Positions 8,305-15,455 of a stretch of DNA of 38,005 bases are shown here, piece by piece. The position numbers and the translations under genes are program-made. Where the stretch lies: positions 1-38,005 of the forward strand of contig JAZNUV010000018.1 in the NCBI GenBank assembly GCA_045592445.1, in the 5' to 3' direction. Under the pieces are notes generated by a model, which worked only from the letters and a program-made list of their open reading frames with translations, was not told the origin of the DNA and searched no databases. Source of the DNA: JAQXGO01 sp045592445. Its GTDB lineage: Bacteria > Bacillota > Clostridia > UMGS1883 > UMGS1540. Numbering within the stretch: the first letter of the stretch is position 1; the number at the start of each line of letters is the position of its first letter.

Positions 8305-9072
8305 TTGGAATTGAATGCCGAACAAAGAAAGACGCGTATTTTAGAGTTGCTCCATGAAAGCGGCAAAGTTCGCGTCAGTGATTTATCGCGTCTTTTTCAT
8401 ATTTCCGAAGTGACAATTCGCATTGATTTAGCAGATTTAGAGTCCCGCGGACTTTTATCTCGCGTGCATGGCGGCGCAGTAAGCTCTTACAAAAACTATT
8501 ACAATATGAGCTTTAACCAGCGGTACAGCACCAACGAGGCGGAAAAAAAGGCGATTTCCGAGTACGTTGCTTCATTTGTAAAGGATAACGACACTATAAT
8601 GATGAATGCCGGCACCACTACCCTCTTCGTCCTTCGTGCACTAAATGTACGCCAAAATATTCACATTGTTACCAATTCAATTGCTATCGCATTAGAGGCT
8701 TCAGGCAACTCAAATTTTAATGTTGTATTACTTGGCGGTCTTGTAAATACGAAATATCAGTTTACCTACGGCGATGATGTCCTGCATCAGCTTCGCCAAT
8801 ACCATGCGGATAAACTTATCCTTTCTGTAGATGGTATTCAGGCTGAAACAGGGTATTCAACTTACTATAATCAGGAAGCCGAAATCTGCCGTGAAATGCT
8901 TCGCCTTTCCTCCACTGCATTTGTTGCTGCAGACTATTCTAAAATCGGGCGTAGCGCGTTAGCCGCCATCGCTCCGATACGAGCCGCCGAATGTCTTGTT
9001 ACCAACCAAACGGCAAACCAAGCGGATTTGGACAGTATTCGCGCGGAAGGCTTACAAATTATAACTGTTTAA
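8305..9072 (+). CDS. DeoR-family transcriptional regulator
   Basis: The 255-residue protein has an N-terminal winged helix (about 5-57: RKTRILELLHESGKVRVSDL and then SEVTIRIDLADLESRGLLSRVHGGAV), the DeoR signature. The C-terminal DeoRC sensor domain shows AGTTTLFVLRAL, HIVTNSIAIALE and LGGLVNTKYQ. Members usually repress sugar or nucleoside catabolic operons and respond to a phosphorylated sugar. The start is TTG at 8305, with AAGGAGG 7 bases upstream. No sugar-use gene lies in the same operon, so its target is probably elsewhere, or it may be autoregulatory. Confidence 0.93.
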   Translation: MELNAEQRKTRILELLHESGKVRVSDLSRLFHISEVTIRIDLADLESRGLLSRVHGGAVSSYKNYYNMSFNQRYSTNEAEKKAISEYVASFVKDNDTIMMNAGTTTLFVLRALNVRQNIHIVTNSIAIALEASGNSNFNVVLLGGLVNTKYQFTYGDDVLHQLRQYHADKLILSVDGIQAETGYSTYYNQEAEICREMLRLSSTAFVAADYSKIGRSALAAIAPIRAAECLVTNQTANQADLDSIRAEGLQIITV

Positions 9073-9081
9073 GGTGATAAA

Positions 9082-9369
9082 ATGATATATGCTACTGTCA
9101 CAGGGCATAAACACTATTTCGGTCTATTGCCGTTTTCGGTCGGTACGAAGCTTACGCTTATGCCGGAGCCCGAGAATGCATATGACAGGCATGCCGTTTC
9201 CTTATATCACGATAACTACGGAAAAGTCGGCTATATCGCTGCCTCTATGGAAACCGCGGCGGATGGCACCGATATCGCAAGTCGTATATTTCCGCTTTTA
9301 GCAGGCGGCGAAAAAGCCGAAGTTCGGTTTATTGCAGGCGATTATGTGATTTTAGCATTGTTTTTATAG
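9082..9369 (+). CDS. Small stand-alone HIRAN-like domain protein
   Basis: The 95-residue product appears to be little more than one HIRAN-type domain. The core is PENAYDRHAVSLY (30-42) followed by KVGYIA (48-53), preceded by a GTKLTLMPEP strand. HIRAN domains occur in Rad5/HLTF helicases, where they bind DNA 3' ends, and as short bacterial proteins whose roles are mostly unknown. The start has AAGGTG upstream, and the gene lies 9 bases after the DeoR gene and 14 before ygiQ, so it is translated as part of the operon. The domain call rests on motif pattern only. Confidence 0.72.
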   Translation: MIYATVTGHKHYFGLLPFSVGTKLTLMPEPENAYDRHAVSLYHDNYGKVGYIAASMETAADGTDIASRIFPLLAGGEKAEVRFIAGDYVILALFL

Positions 9370-9383
9370 TTTGGAGATACAGT

Positions 9384-11207
9384 ATGGATTTTTTACCGAT
9401 TTCAGCGGCTGAAATTGCGGCACGCGGCTGGGATACATATGATTTTCTTTTAATCAGTGCAGATGCGTATGTTGACCACCCTTCCTTCGGTCACGCAATT
9501 ATCGCGCGTGTATTGGAAAAGGAAGGCTTTCGTGTTGCCATTTTACCGCGACCACAGTATAAAAATAATGTAGATTTTGCATCATTCCCTCCGCCTCGTC
9601 TTGGTGTTTTAATTTCTTGCGGTAATTTAGATTCCATGGTAAGTAATTACACGGTTTCTAAAAAAAGACGGCATGATGATGTATATGCACCCGGCGGCAA
9701 AGCGGGCGGCAGACCTGACCGTTGTGCGATTGTATATGCAAATCTTGCAAGACAAACCTTCGGCAGTGACATGCCGATTATTCTCGGCGGCATTGAACCG
9801 AGCCTTAGAAGATTTGCGCATTATGATTATTGGGATAATCGTGTGCGACGTAGTATTCTCTTCGATAGCCGCGCACCCCTTTTGATTTATGGGATGGGCG
9901 AAACACAGATTACAGAAATTGCACATGCCCTTGCATCGGGTATCCCGATTTCCGAAATTACTTGGATTCCCGGCACTGCCTATATAACTGCCACGCCCCC
10001 TTCGGATGCGTGTATGTTGCCTTCATATGAGGCAGTTTCTACGGATAAAAAGGCGTATGCAGAAATGGCACGTCTCTCCTATTTAAACCAGGACCCAATT
10101 TGCGGCAAAACACTTGTGCAACCGCACGGCAACCGTTTTGCTGTGCAAAATCCGCCTGCCATGCCGCTTGATGAAGCGGCGTTAGATGCGGTTTATGCAC
10201 TCCCCTATACGCTTCGCGCACATCCCGCCTACAAAGAACCGATTCCTGCACTCGCAGAAGTACAATTTAGCATTACAGCAACGCGCGGTTGCTTTGGCAA
10301 CTGTAATTTCTGTGCCCTCGCCTTCCATCAGGGACGTATTGTGCAAAGCCGTAGCATAGACTCTGTGGTGCAAGAGGCCGAGCGGCTTATAAAGCTTCCT
10401 GATTTTAAGGGCTATATTCATGATGTGGGCGGTCCAACTGCAAACTTTATGCAACCTGCCTGCGATAAACAGCTAAAGAAAGGGCTATGCACCGATCATC
10501 AATGCTTATTTCCCAAGGTTTGTCCCGCTATCCGCGTATCGCATGATAAATATTTGAAAATGTTAACTACATTGCGCCGCTTGCCCGGCGTAAAGAAGGT
10601 ATTTATTCGTTCCGGTATACGATATGATTATTTAATGGCTGACAAAAACCCTGCCTTTTTTGACGCGCTCTGTAAGCATCATGTCAGCGGTCAGCTGCGA
10701 ATTGCACCCGAACATATTGCAGACAATACCTTGCGTCTAATGGGCAAGCCACCCGCAAAGGTGTATGAAGCCTTCGTAAAAAGATTTAATGCAGTCAATG
10801 AACGGCAATACGTAGTGCCGTACTTTATGTCAGGACATCCGGGATGTACGATAGATGATGCAGTCGATTTAGCAGTTTATATGCAAAAAAATCATATTCA
10901 TCCCGAACAAGTACAGGATTTTTATCCGACCCCGGGTACACTTTCGACAGCCATGTTTTATACAGGGATTCACCCGCTTACAGGTGAAACTGTCTATGTA
11001 CCGATATCTGCGGCTGAAAAAAATCTGCAGCGTGCATTGTTACAACTTTATAAACCCGAAAACAGACAAATTGCCCGTTCGGCACTTACAAAAATGAAAC
11101 GCGGGGATTTAATAGAAAAACTTTTTAGAAATGAGGTACAACATGAAACTACTGGACGGAAAACAAGTCGCAAAACGCGTAAAGGATCAGCTTCGAAACG
11201 AGGTTGA
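9384..11207 (+). CDS. YgiQ-family radical SAM protein
   Basis: The 607-residue protein is a radical S-adenosylmethionine enzyme of the YgiQ (UPF0313) type. The 4Fe-4S cluster motif is CFGNCNFC (Cys303, 307, 310) in TATRGCFGNCNFCALAFHQGR. The N-terminal half carries the YgiQ segments SFGHAIIARVLEKEGFRVAI and LGGIEPSLRRFAHYDYWD. Later family blocks include RIAPEHI and PYFMSGHPGC, then QVQDFYPTPGTLSTAM. The substrate of YgiQ proteins is not established. The C-terminus is a basic Lys/Arg/Ser tail coded by the same bases as the first codons of folD in another frame (11143-11207). The start ATG has GGAG 7 bases upstream. Confidence 0.92.
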   Translation: MDFLPISAAEIAARGWDTYDFLLISADAYVDHPSFGHAIIARVLEKEGFRVAILPRPQYKNNVDFASFPPPRLGVLISCGNLDSMVSNYTVSKKRRHDDVYAPGGKAGGRPDRCAIVYANLARQTFGSDMPIILGGIEPSLRRFAHYDYWDNRVRRSILFDSRAPLLIYGMGETQITEIAHALASGIPISEITWIPGTAYITATPPSDACMLPSYEAVSTDKKAYAEMARLSYLNQDPICGKTLVQPHGNRFAVQNPPAMPLDEAALDAVYALPYTLRAHPAYKEPIPALAEVQFSITATRGCFGNCNFCALAFHQGRIVQSRSIDSVVQEAERLIKLPDFKGYIHDVGGPTANFMQPACDKQLKKGLCTDHQCLFPKVCPAIRVSHDKYLKMLTTLRRLPGVKKVFIRSGIRYDYLMADKNPAFFDALCKHHVSGQLRIAPEHIADNTLRLMGKPPAKVYEAFVKRFNAVNERQYVVPYFMSGHPGCTIDDAVDLAVYMQKNHIHPEQVQDFYPTPGTLSTAMFYTGIHPLTGETVYVPISAAEKNLQRALLQLYKPENRQIARSALTKMKRGDLIEKLFRNEVQHETTGRKTSRKTRKGSASKRG

Positions 11208-11979
11208 AGCTTTAAAGGGAAAAGGTATAATGCCAGGGCTCGCTGTTATTATCGTTGGTGACAACCCTGCCTCTCGCGTATATGTCAACAACAAAAAGAA
11301 GGCGTGCGCTGAAATCGGTATATATTCCGAGGAACACGCGCTGCCTGCCGATACAAAAGAAGAAGATTTATTGCAGCTGATTGCAACTTTGAATGCACGC
11401 ACAGACATTAGTGGTATCTTAGTGCAGCTTCCACTTCCCGCACACATCTGTGAGGAACGCGTGCTTTTAGCAATTGATGCAAAAAAAGATGTAGATGCTT
11501 TTCATCCCACCAATGTCGGAAAAATTATGATTGGTGATTTTGACTTCCTTCCCTGCACACCTGCAGGCGTTATGGAACTCATCCGCGAAAGCGGTATTGA
11601 CCCTGCTGGAAAGGATTGCGTTGTCATAGGGCGCAGTAATATTGTCGGCAAACCCCAAGCAATGCTTTTATTACACGCAAACGGCACTGTAACGGTTTGC
11701 CATTCCCGTACAAAAAATTTAGCTGAAAAAACACGGCAGGCAGACATCCTGGTCGCTGCTGTCGGCATAGAAAAGTTTGTTACCAAAGACATGGTAAAAC
11801 CCGGCGCAGTTGTCATTGACGTTGGCATGAACCGTGATAAGGATGGCAAGCTCTGCGGTGACGTGGACTTTGACGCTGTTAAGGATATTGCCGGTGCAAT
11901 TACGCCTGTTCCCGGTGGCGTAGGCCCGATGACGATTGCTATGCTCATGAAAAACGCTGTTCGCGCTGCACAGCTCTAA
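11143..11979 (+). CDS. folD: Bifunctional methylenetetrahydrofolate dehydrogenase/cyclohydrolase
   Basis: This 278-residue enzyme interconverts 5,10-methylene-, methenyl- and 10-formyl-tetrahydrofolate in the cytoplasm and feeds purine synthesis and initiator-tRNA formylation (fmt is at 30.3 kb). It begins MKLLDGKQVAKR, with YVNNKKKACAEIGI, the segment PCTPAGVMELI, the Rossmann motif GRSNIVGKPQ and the C-terminal PVPGGVGPMTIAMLMKN. The ATG at 11143 is preferred over an in-frame ATG at 11131 because GAGGT lies between them. The coding sequence starts 65 bases inside the 3' end of ygiQ, so the two share a region read in two frames. It is the last gene of the operon. Confidence 0.96.
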   Translation: MKLLDGKQVAKRVKDQLRNEVEALKGKGIMPGLAVIIVGDNPASRVYVNNKKKACAEIGIYSEEHALPADTKEEDLLQLIATLNARTDISGILVQLPLPAHICEERVLLAIDAKKDVDAFHPTNVGKIMIGDFDFLPCTPAGVMELIRESGIDPAGKDCVVIGRSNIVGKPQAMLLLHANGTVTVCHSRTKNLAEKTRQADILVAAVGIEKFVTKDMVKPGAVVIDVGMNRDKDGKLCGDVDFDAVKDIAGAITPVPGGVGPMTIAMLMKNAVRAAQL

Positions 11980-11997
11980 TCTGCATAATATAAAAGA

Positions 11998-12055
11998 AAC
12001 CGACCTCTCCTGTGTCAGATTGCTATCTGACCTTTTGAGTGGTCGGTTCATTTTT
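11998..12055. terminator. Bidirectional terminator between folD and the SDR gene
   Basis: AACCGACC (11998-12005) pairs with GGTCGGTT (12041-12048). Inside it a second stem, GTCAGAT (12014-12020) with ATCTGAC (12025-12031), makes a branched hairpin. TCATTTTT follows on the plus strand, and TTTCTTTTAT on the minus strand. It separates two convergent genes. Confidence 0.75.
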
Positions 12056-12800
12056 ATGACCTGGCCAGTCCATCCACTTGCAGAATGACGCCTGTAATAT
12101 AAGAAGCTTCATCAGACGCTAAAAACACGAACGCATTTGCAATATCCCTAGGGGCAGCCAGCCTTCCGAGTGGAATTTGTTGAATTAACGGCTCTATCAC
12201 TTCCTTTGGAACCGCCTTCATCATATCCGTCTCCGTAATGCCGGGTGCGACAGCATTTACGCGTATCCCCCTCGGCCCAAGTTCACGCGCCAAGCTCAAT
12301 GTTAATCCGTTCACAGCAAATTTGGATATCGGATACGCCATGCCACTTGGTTGACCATATATGCTCACCATGGAAGAGGTATTCAAAATAACCCCGCCCG
12401 ATTGTTCTGTCATAAATGGTATCACTGCTTTTATGGTATTATATACGCCTTTTACATTGAGATCCATCACCTTATCAAAAAGCTCTTCCGTATAATTATC
12501 AATCGGTGTGCTCTCTGCAACGCCTGCATTGTTTACCAGAATATCATTATGCCCATACTTCTGTTTTAATGCTGAAAATGCACTTTCAACCTCCGCGAAA
12601 CATTCAAGCCTGGGCGCGATGCCGTCAATTGTTGCATGCGGAAAATCCTTTTTTAATGTTTCAACTGCTCGTTCGGCATTTTCCTTCTTACTCGCTGCAA
12701 CAATTACACCTGCACCCTCGCGCAAAAACGCTTCTGCCGTCGCGTAACCAATTCCGCGGCTTCCTCCCGTGACAATTGCTATCTTACCTTTTAATCTCAT
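12054..12800 (-). CDS. Short-chain dehydrogenase/reductase, FabG-like
   Basis: The 248-residue NAD(P)-dependent oxidoreductase has the classical SDR pattern: TGGSRGIG (11-18), NNAG (90-93), catalytic Ser143 in NTSSM, and Tyr156-x-x-x-Lys160 in YPISK. A PG segment at AVAPGITETDM follows. It resembles 3-oxoacyl-ACP reductase FabG, but no fatty-acid synthesis genes are near, so the substrate is open. The ATG has AAGGAG 8 bases upstream. It lies alone between two hairpins. The separate reductase domain is of passing interest because some rhamnose aldolases carry a fused SDR, but it is 2.6 kb from the rhamnose gene and points the other way. Confidence 0.9.
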   Translation of the reverse strand: MRLKGKIAIVTGGSRGIGYATAEAFLREGAGVIVAASKKENAERAVETLKKDFPHATIDGIAPRLECFAEVESAFSALKQKYGHNDILVNNAGVAESTPIDNYTEELFDKVMDLNVKGVYNTIKAVIPFMTEQSGGVILNTSSMVSIYGQPSGMAYPISKFAVNGLTLSLARELGPRGIRVNAVAPGITETDMMKAVPKEVIEPLIQQIPLGRLAAPRDIANAFVFLASDEASYITGVILQVDGLARS

Positions 12801-12830
12801 GCTTGTCGCTCCTTCCTATATTTTATTTCT

Positions 12831-12912
12831 AACAAAGCACCTTTTGCTTTGTTAAACCCATTCTGATTCCAAACGGCTGAGGCAAAGAAGTAACTACATT
12901 GGGTTTTTTATT
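12831..12912 (+). other. Hairpin region with a terminator-like end, no cognate plus-strand gene
   Basis: AACAAAGCA (12831-12839) pairs with TGCTTTGTT (12845-12853). Next to it AAACCCA (12854-12860) can pair with TGGGTTT (12900-12906), which is followed by a T run (six T in 12904-12909). On the plus strand this looks like the end of a transcript, yet both flanking genes are on the minus strand. It could be the leader of the SDR gene, the end of the SLH gene read on the other strand, or a small RNA. No clear plus-strand promoter was found. Confidence 0.35.
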
Positions 12913-12932
12913 TGTTTAATAATATATACGCC

Positions 12933-13982
12933 TTATTCAAGTATTTCCATGGTATCCTTTGGGACAAAGTTTACAAGAGTTGTTTTTTTCTGTGCAAGAT
13001 TTGTTTCATAATAATATGTTCCGGCTTTATGAATTTCAGCACCATCCACTGTGAGTTCTGTATCAAAGTTTACTTCAAAAGCAAAATATGTTTTTTCATT
13101 ATAAAATCTTATATTCTGAATTTCAGGAATATATCTGTATACCTTCTCAGATGGAACGGCATTGGTAAGACTATAGGTTTGTCCACTATCATCAATCAGT
13201 AATAAATCATAGCCAGGCGAGCGCATCATACCTCCTGTCAGAGTATAGTAAACTGTTCCACAAGGTGTTTCATACTTTTCAATAAGAGATACAGTGTTAT
13301 TTGCAAACAGTTCTCTCTCTGCAATTTCCTTTGTCATCTTTCTCCTTATTTTCGCAGTCTTATTATGGTTTTCCCAGTCCGTGTCCGAATCAAGACGCCA
13401 AAAAGTTACAATTGCCTGTTCTCTTGTGTATATACCTTTTGGATCAAAGTGAGTATCCGATATACCTTTCATAATGCCCTTTGCTACACAAAATTCCACA
13501 TCGGATACAGCCCACTTGGAAATCAAATCATTATCCTGATATTTTATATTGGAGTACGCATAAATACTGCCATACAAATTATACAACCTTGCAAGCATTG
13601 TTGCCGCCTCTTCGCGGGTTATTGGCTTGTCAGGCGCAAAGATCGTGTCACCATAGCCATATACTATACCACATCGCGCTGCGAGAAGAATGTTTTCATC
13701 CGTAGTATCTGAAAATTCTACCCTATCAAAAAGTCTGTTTATTTTATCATGAAACTCTTCAGGTGAAAAACCAAGCTCACATCTTAAAAACTCTATTGCC
13801 ATATGAGCAAACTCTCCCCTTTTTATCGGCGCAGTATATACTGACTGTATCTCTTCCGTTACATAACCTGCGCGTATAGCATTCTCCACCTCAGCTGTTG
13901 CCCATTCACTCGGCATATCAGCAACCGCCGAAACAGGACATAGAACGCCAAGCAGAACTAACAAACAAATTATTCTTTTCAT
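12933..13982 (-). CDS. Secreted protein with three SLH domains
   Basis: The 349-residue product begins with a signal peptide (MKRIICLLVLLGVLCPVSAVA). Three S-layer homology repeats follow: about 25-80 (WATAEVENAIRAGYV ... FAHMAIEFLR), 85-145 (NILLAARCGIVYGYGDTIFAPDKPITREEAATMLARLY) split across the linker, and 150-210 (WAVSDVEFCVAKGIMKG ... YTREQAIVTFWRL). These bind pyruvylated secondary wall polymers and anchor proteins to the envelope. The C-terminal half (about 225-349) is not recognised. ATG at 13982 has AAGGAGG 7 bases upstream; an in-frame codon further upstream lies before the ribosome site. It is transcribed alone. Confidence 0.9.
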   Translation of the reverse strand: MKRIICLLVLLGVLCPVSAVADMPSEWATAEVENAIRAGYVTEEIQSVYTAPIKRGEFAHMAIEFLRCELGFSPEEFHDKINRLFDRVEFSDTTDENILLAARCGIVYGYGDTIFAPDKPITREEAATMLARLYNLYGSIYAYSNIKYQDNDLISKWAVSDVEFCVAKGIMKGISDTHFDPKGIYTREQAIVTFWRLDSDTDWENHNKTAKIRRKMTKEIAERELFANNTVSLIEKYETPCGTVYYTLTGGMMRSPGYDLLLIDDSGQTYSLTNAVPSEKVYRYIPEIQNIRFYNEKTYFAFEVNFDTELTVDGAEIHKAGTYYYETNLAQKKTTLVNFVPKDTMEILE

Positions 13983-14001
13983 ATAGTTCCTCCTTAAGTA
14001 C

Positions 14002-14046
14002 ATTTAGCTCGCCGTCAGGCGAATTTAGCTACGGTGCTATGCACCG
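14002..14046. repeat. Paired small hairpins with flanking direct repeat
   Basis: ATTTAGCT occurs at 14002-14009 and 14023-14030. TCGCC (14009-14013) pairs with GGCGA (14018-14022), and CGGTGC (14032-14037) pairs with GCACCG (14041-14046) around TAT. The array abuts the ligase fragment and the SLH gene start. It has the look of a small dispersed intergenic repeat, but only one copy is in the window. Confidence 0.4.
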
Positions 14047-14321
14047 CATATGATTTTGTCAAGTTTGGGCAATACTCTGAAGGTTTCATAAAAAACAAAG
14101 GGCATGCAGCGCTCGGCGTCAGCAGTGAAGCCTTTCAAAAAATCCACTCTCTTCCACGCGTCAAGCCTTTATTTGAAAGTACAGAGGGAGCCGTCTTTGT
14201 TGAACCCGTTCTATGTTGCACAGTAAAATATATGAAGGAAAACATCTCCGGTACCCTTCGCCAGCCTGTTTTTAAGGCTCTTTGCGAAGATAAACTGACG
14301 GAGGAATGCACAGAGCATTAA
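14034..14321 (+). pseudogene. C-terminal remnant of an ATP-dependent DNA ligase
   Basis: About 90 codons match the C-terminal OB-fold end of LigD/LigC-type ATP-dependent DNA ligases. KGHAALGVS corresponds to the usual KGHVTLGVS. VFVEPVLCCTVKYM and GTLRQPVFKALCEDK correspond to the conserved WVEPELVCTVKYM and LRQPVFKGLR(D/E)DK blocks, and the reading ends at the normal C-terminus (EEC). The adenylation domain with its catalytic lysine is absent. Upstream is the small hairpin repeat and then the start of the SLH gene on the other strand, so the N-terminal two thirds have been lost. The frame opens at a GTG inside a hairpin with no ribosome site, so it is probably not expressed. Confidence 0.75.
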
Positions 14322-14331
14322 ATTACTCTTT

Positions 14332-15297
14332 TCACCGCTTATTTAACACACGGTATTCCCTCGGAGACATACCGTGTGCCTCCCGAAACACATGGTAGAA
14401 AAAACTGCTATTTTCATAGCCGACCGCATTCATAATTTCACAAATAGTCATATCCGTATCCTCCAAAAGCAAAATTGCCTGACTTAAACGCCTTTTTTGC
14501 AGAAGTTCCTTGAAGGTATACCCCGTACTTTTCTTAATAATTTTGCTCATGTTCGATACAAACTGCCGTATGCTTCCTGCAAGTTCCTTTAAATTCGCAT
14601 CTTTATAATGACGGTTAATATATCTAACAGCAGTATCCGCCATAATATCCTTTCCTGAAAAAATCGAATCTTCACCGATGGTTTCTATATTATTCAGAAG
14701 GTGCAGAAAAATCAAACCCATGGTAAACTGATTTATATTCTCTTCATTTTTTCTGTACATTAAGGACTCTATTATATTTTCCATAAGATTTTCAACGGCA
14801 GTATTCCCTGCCGTTTTAAAATGCAGATATTGCGGCTGTTTTTCATGAATACGCAGTACGCCCAGCAGAAACTCCGCCAGCACATTTTCTCTATCATTCC
14901 GCATCATGGTAAGCGGAATATCAAAAAATTCAGGTAAAATAATAAAGTTTATGGCAATATCATCCAGTCCTGTTTTTTGAATGCTGTGACGCACAGCCTG
15001 ATTCATAAACAGAATATCTCCTTCTGCCATTGTTACTGTTTTACCTTGAATCACATGTGTAACCGTTCCTTTGCATACATACATAATTTCTACGTAATTA
15101 TGCCCGTGCGTGGGAAACGCAGTAAATCTCGTGTGTGTGCGGACAGTAATATATTTTCCTAAAGATAAAAGCTTGCCGCTTTCTATATCAAATCTGCGCC
15201 GGCTGGTATAAATCGTTTTGTTAATTTCGTTATCTGTTAATATCTTGCGTTCCTCGTCCGATATTTCTTTTAATCTGTTTATTACTGCCTCTCGCAC
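14332..15297 (-). CDS. AraC-family transcriptional regulator, likely of the rhamnose locus
   Basis: The protein (about 321 residues) has an N-terminal cupin/AraC-binding domain (THGHNYVEIMYVCKGTVTHVI, then MAEGDILFMNQAVRHSI) and a C-terminal pair of AraC helix-turn-helix motifs (LKELAGSIRQFVSNMSKIIKKS and ICEIMNAVGYENSSFFYHVFREAHGMSPREYR). It is divergent from the rhamnose isomerase-aldolase gene, 158 bases away, as many sugar regulators are from their targets. GTG at 15297 is chosen because AAAGGG lies 9 bases upstream. A longer frame to 15348 would translate the promoter. A 10-base perfect inverted repeat (14347-14356 with 14369-14378) lies in the last codons. Confidence 0.88.
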   Translation of the reverse strand: MREAVINRLKEISDEERKILTDNEINKTIYTSRRRFDIESGKLLSLGKYITVRTHTRFTAFPTHGHNYVEIMYVCKGTVTHVIQGKTVTMAEGDILFMNQAVRHSIQKTGLDDIAINFIILPEFFDIPLTMMRNDRENVLAEFLLGVLRIHEKQPQYLHFKTAGNTAVENLMENIIESLMYRKNEENINQFTMGLIFLHLLNNIETIGEDSIFSGKDIMADTAVRYINRHYKDANLKELAGSIRQFVSNMSKIIKKSTGYTFKELLQKRRLSQAILLLEDTDMTICEIMNAVGYENSSFFYHVFREAHGMSPREYRVLNKR

Positions 15298-15319
15298 ATT
15301 TTCACGCCCTTTCTGTCTC

Positions 15320-15348
15320 ATTATACTGTATCTTACAACCAAATGCAA
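15320..15348 (-). promoter_or_regulatory. Promoter of the AraC regulator gene
   Basis: On the minus strand TTGCAT (15343-15348) and TATAAT (15320-15325) are spaced by 17 bases. The predicted transcript start is only about 15 bases before the GTG start, so the leader is very short. Confidence 0.6.
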
Positions 15349-15391
15349 GCCATTTTGAAAATTTGGTCCTATTTTTCATCAAGTCACGTTC

Positions 15392-15420
15392 TTATCTTTT
15401 TTGTTTCTTTCCCTTATAAT
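15392..15420 (+). promoter_or_regulatory. Weak candidate promoter of the rhamnose isomerase-aldolase gene
   Basis: TATAAT at 15415-15420 is a perfect -10, but the -35 position (15392-15397, TTATCT) is poor. A good -10 with a weak -35 is what an activator-dependent promoter looks like, which fits the divergent AraC regulator. The 60 or so bases between this and the AraC promoter are where its operator should be. Confidence 0.45.
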
Positions 15421-15455
15421 TAAAGCAATACAGCACATAATTAAGGAGGATTTCT

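Noticed and set aside
12054..12800. The SDR gene as the missing dehydrogenase half of a rhamnose RhaE-W-type system
   Set aside because: It lies 2.6 kb away, is separated by an SLH gene and a pseudogene, points the other way and looks more like FabG; distance alone gives no support.
15298..15348. Longer N-terminus of the AraC regulator
   Set aside because: The extra codons coincide with a TTGCAT-17-TATAAT promoter, and no ribosome site precedes them; the GTG at 15297 has AAAGGG upstream.
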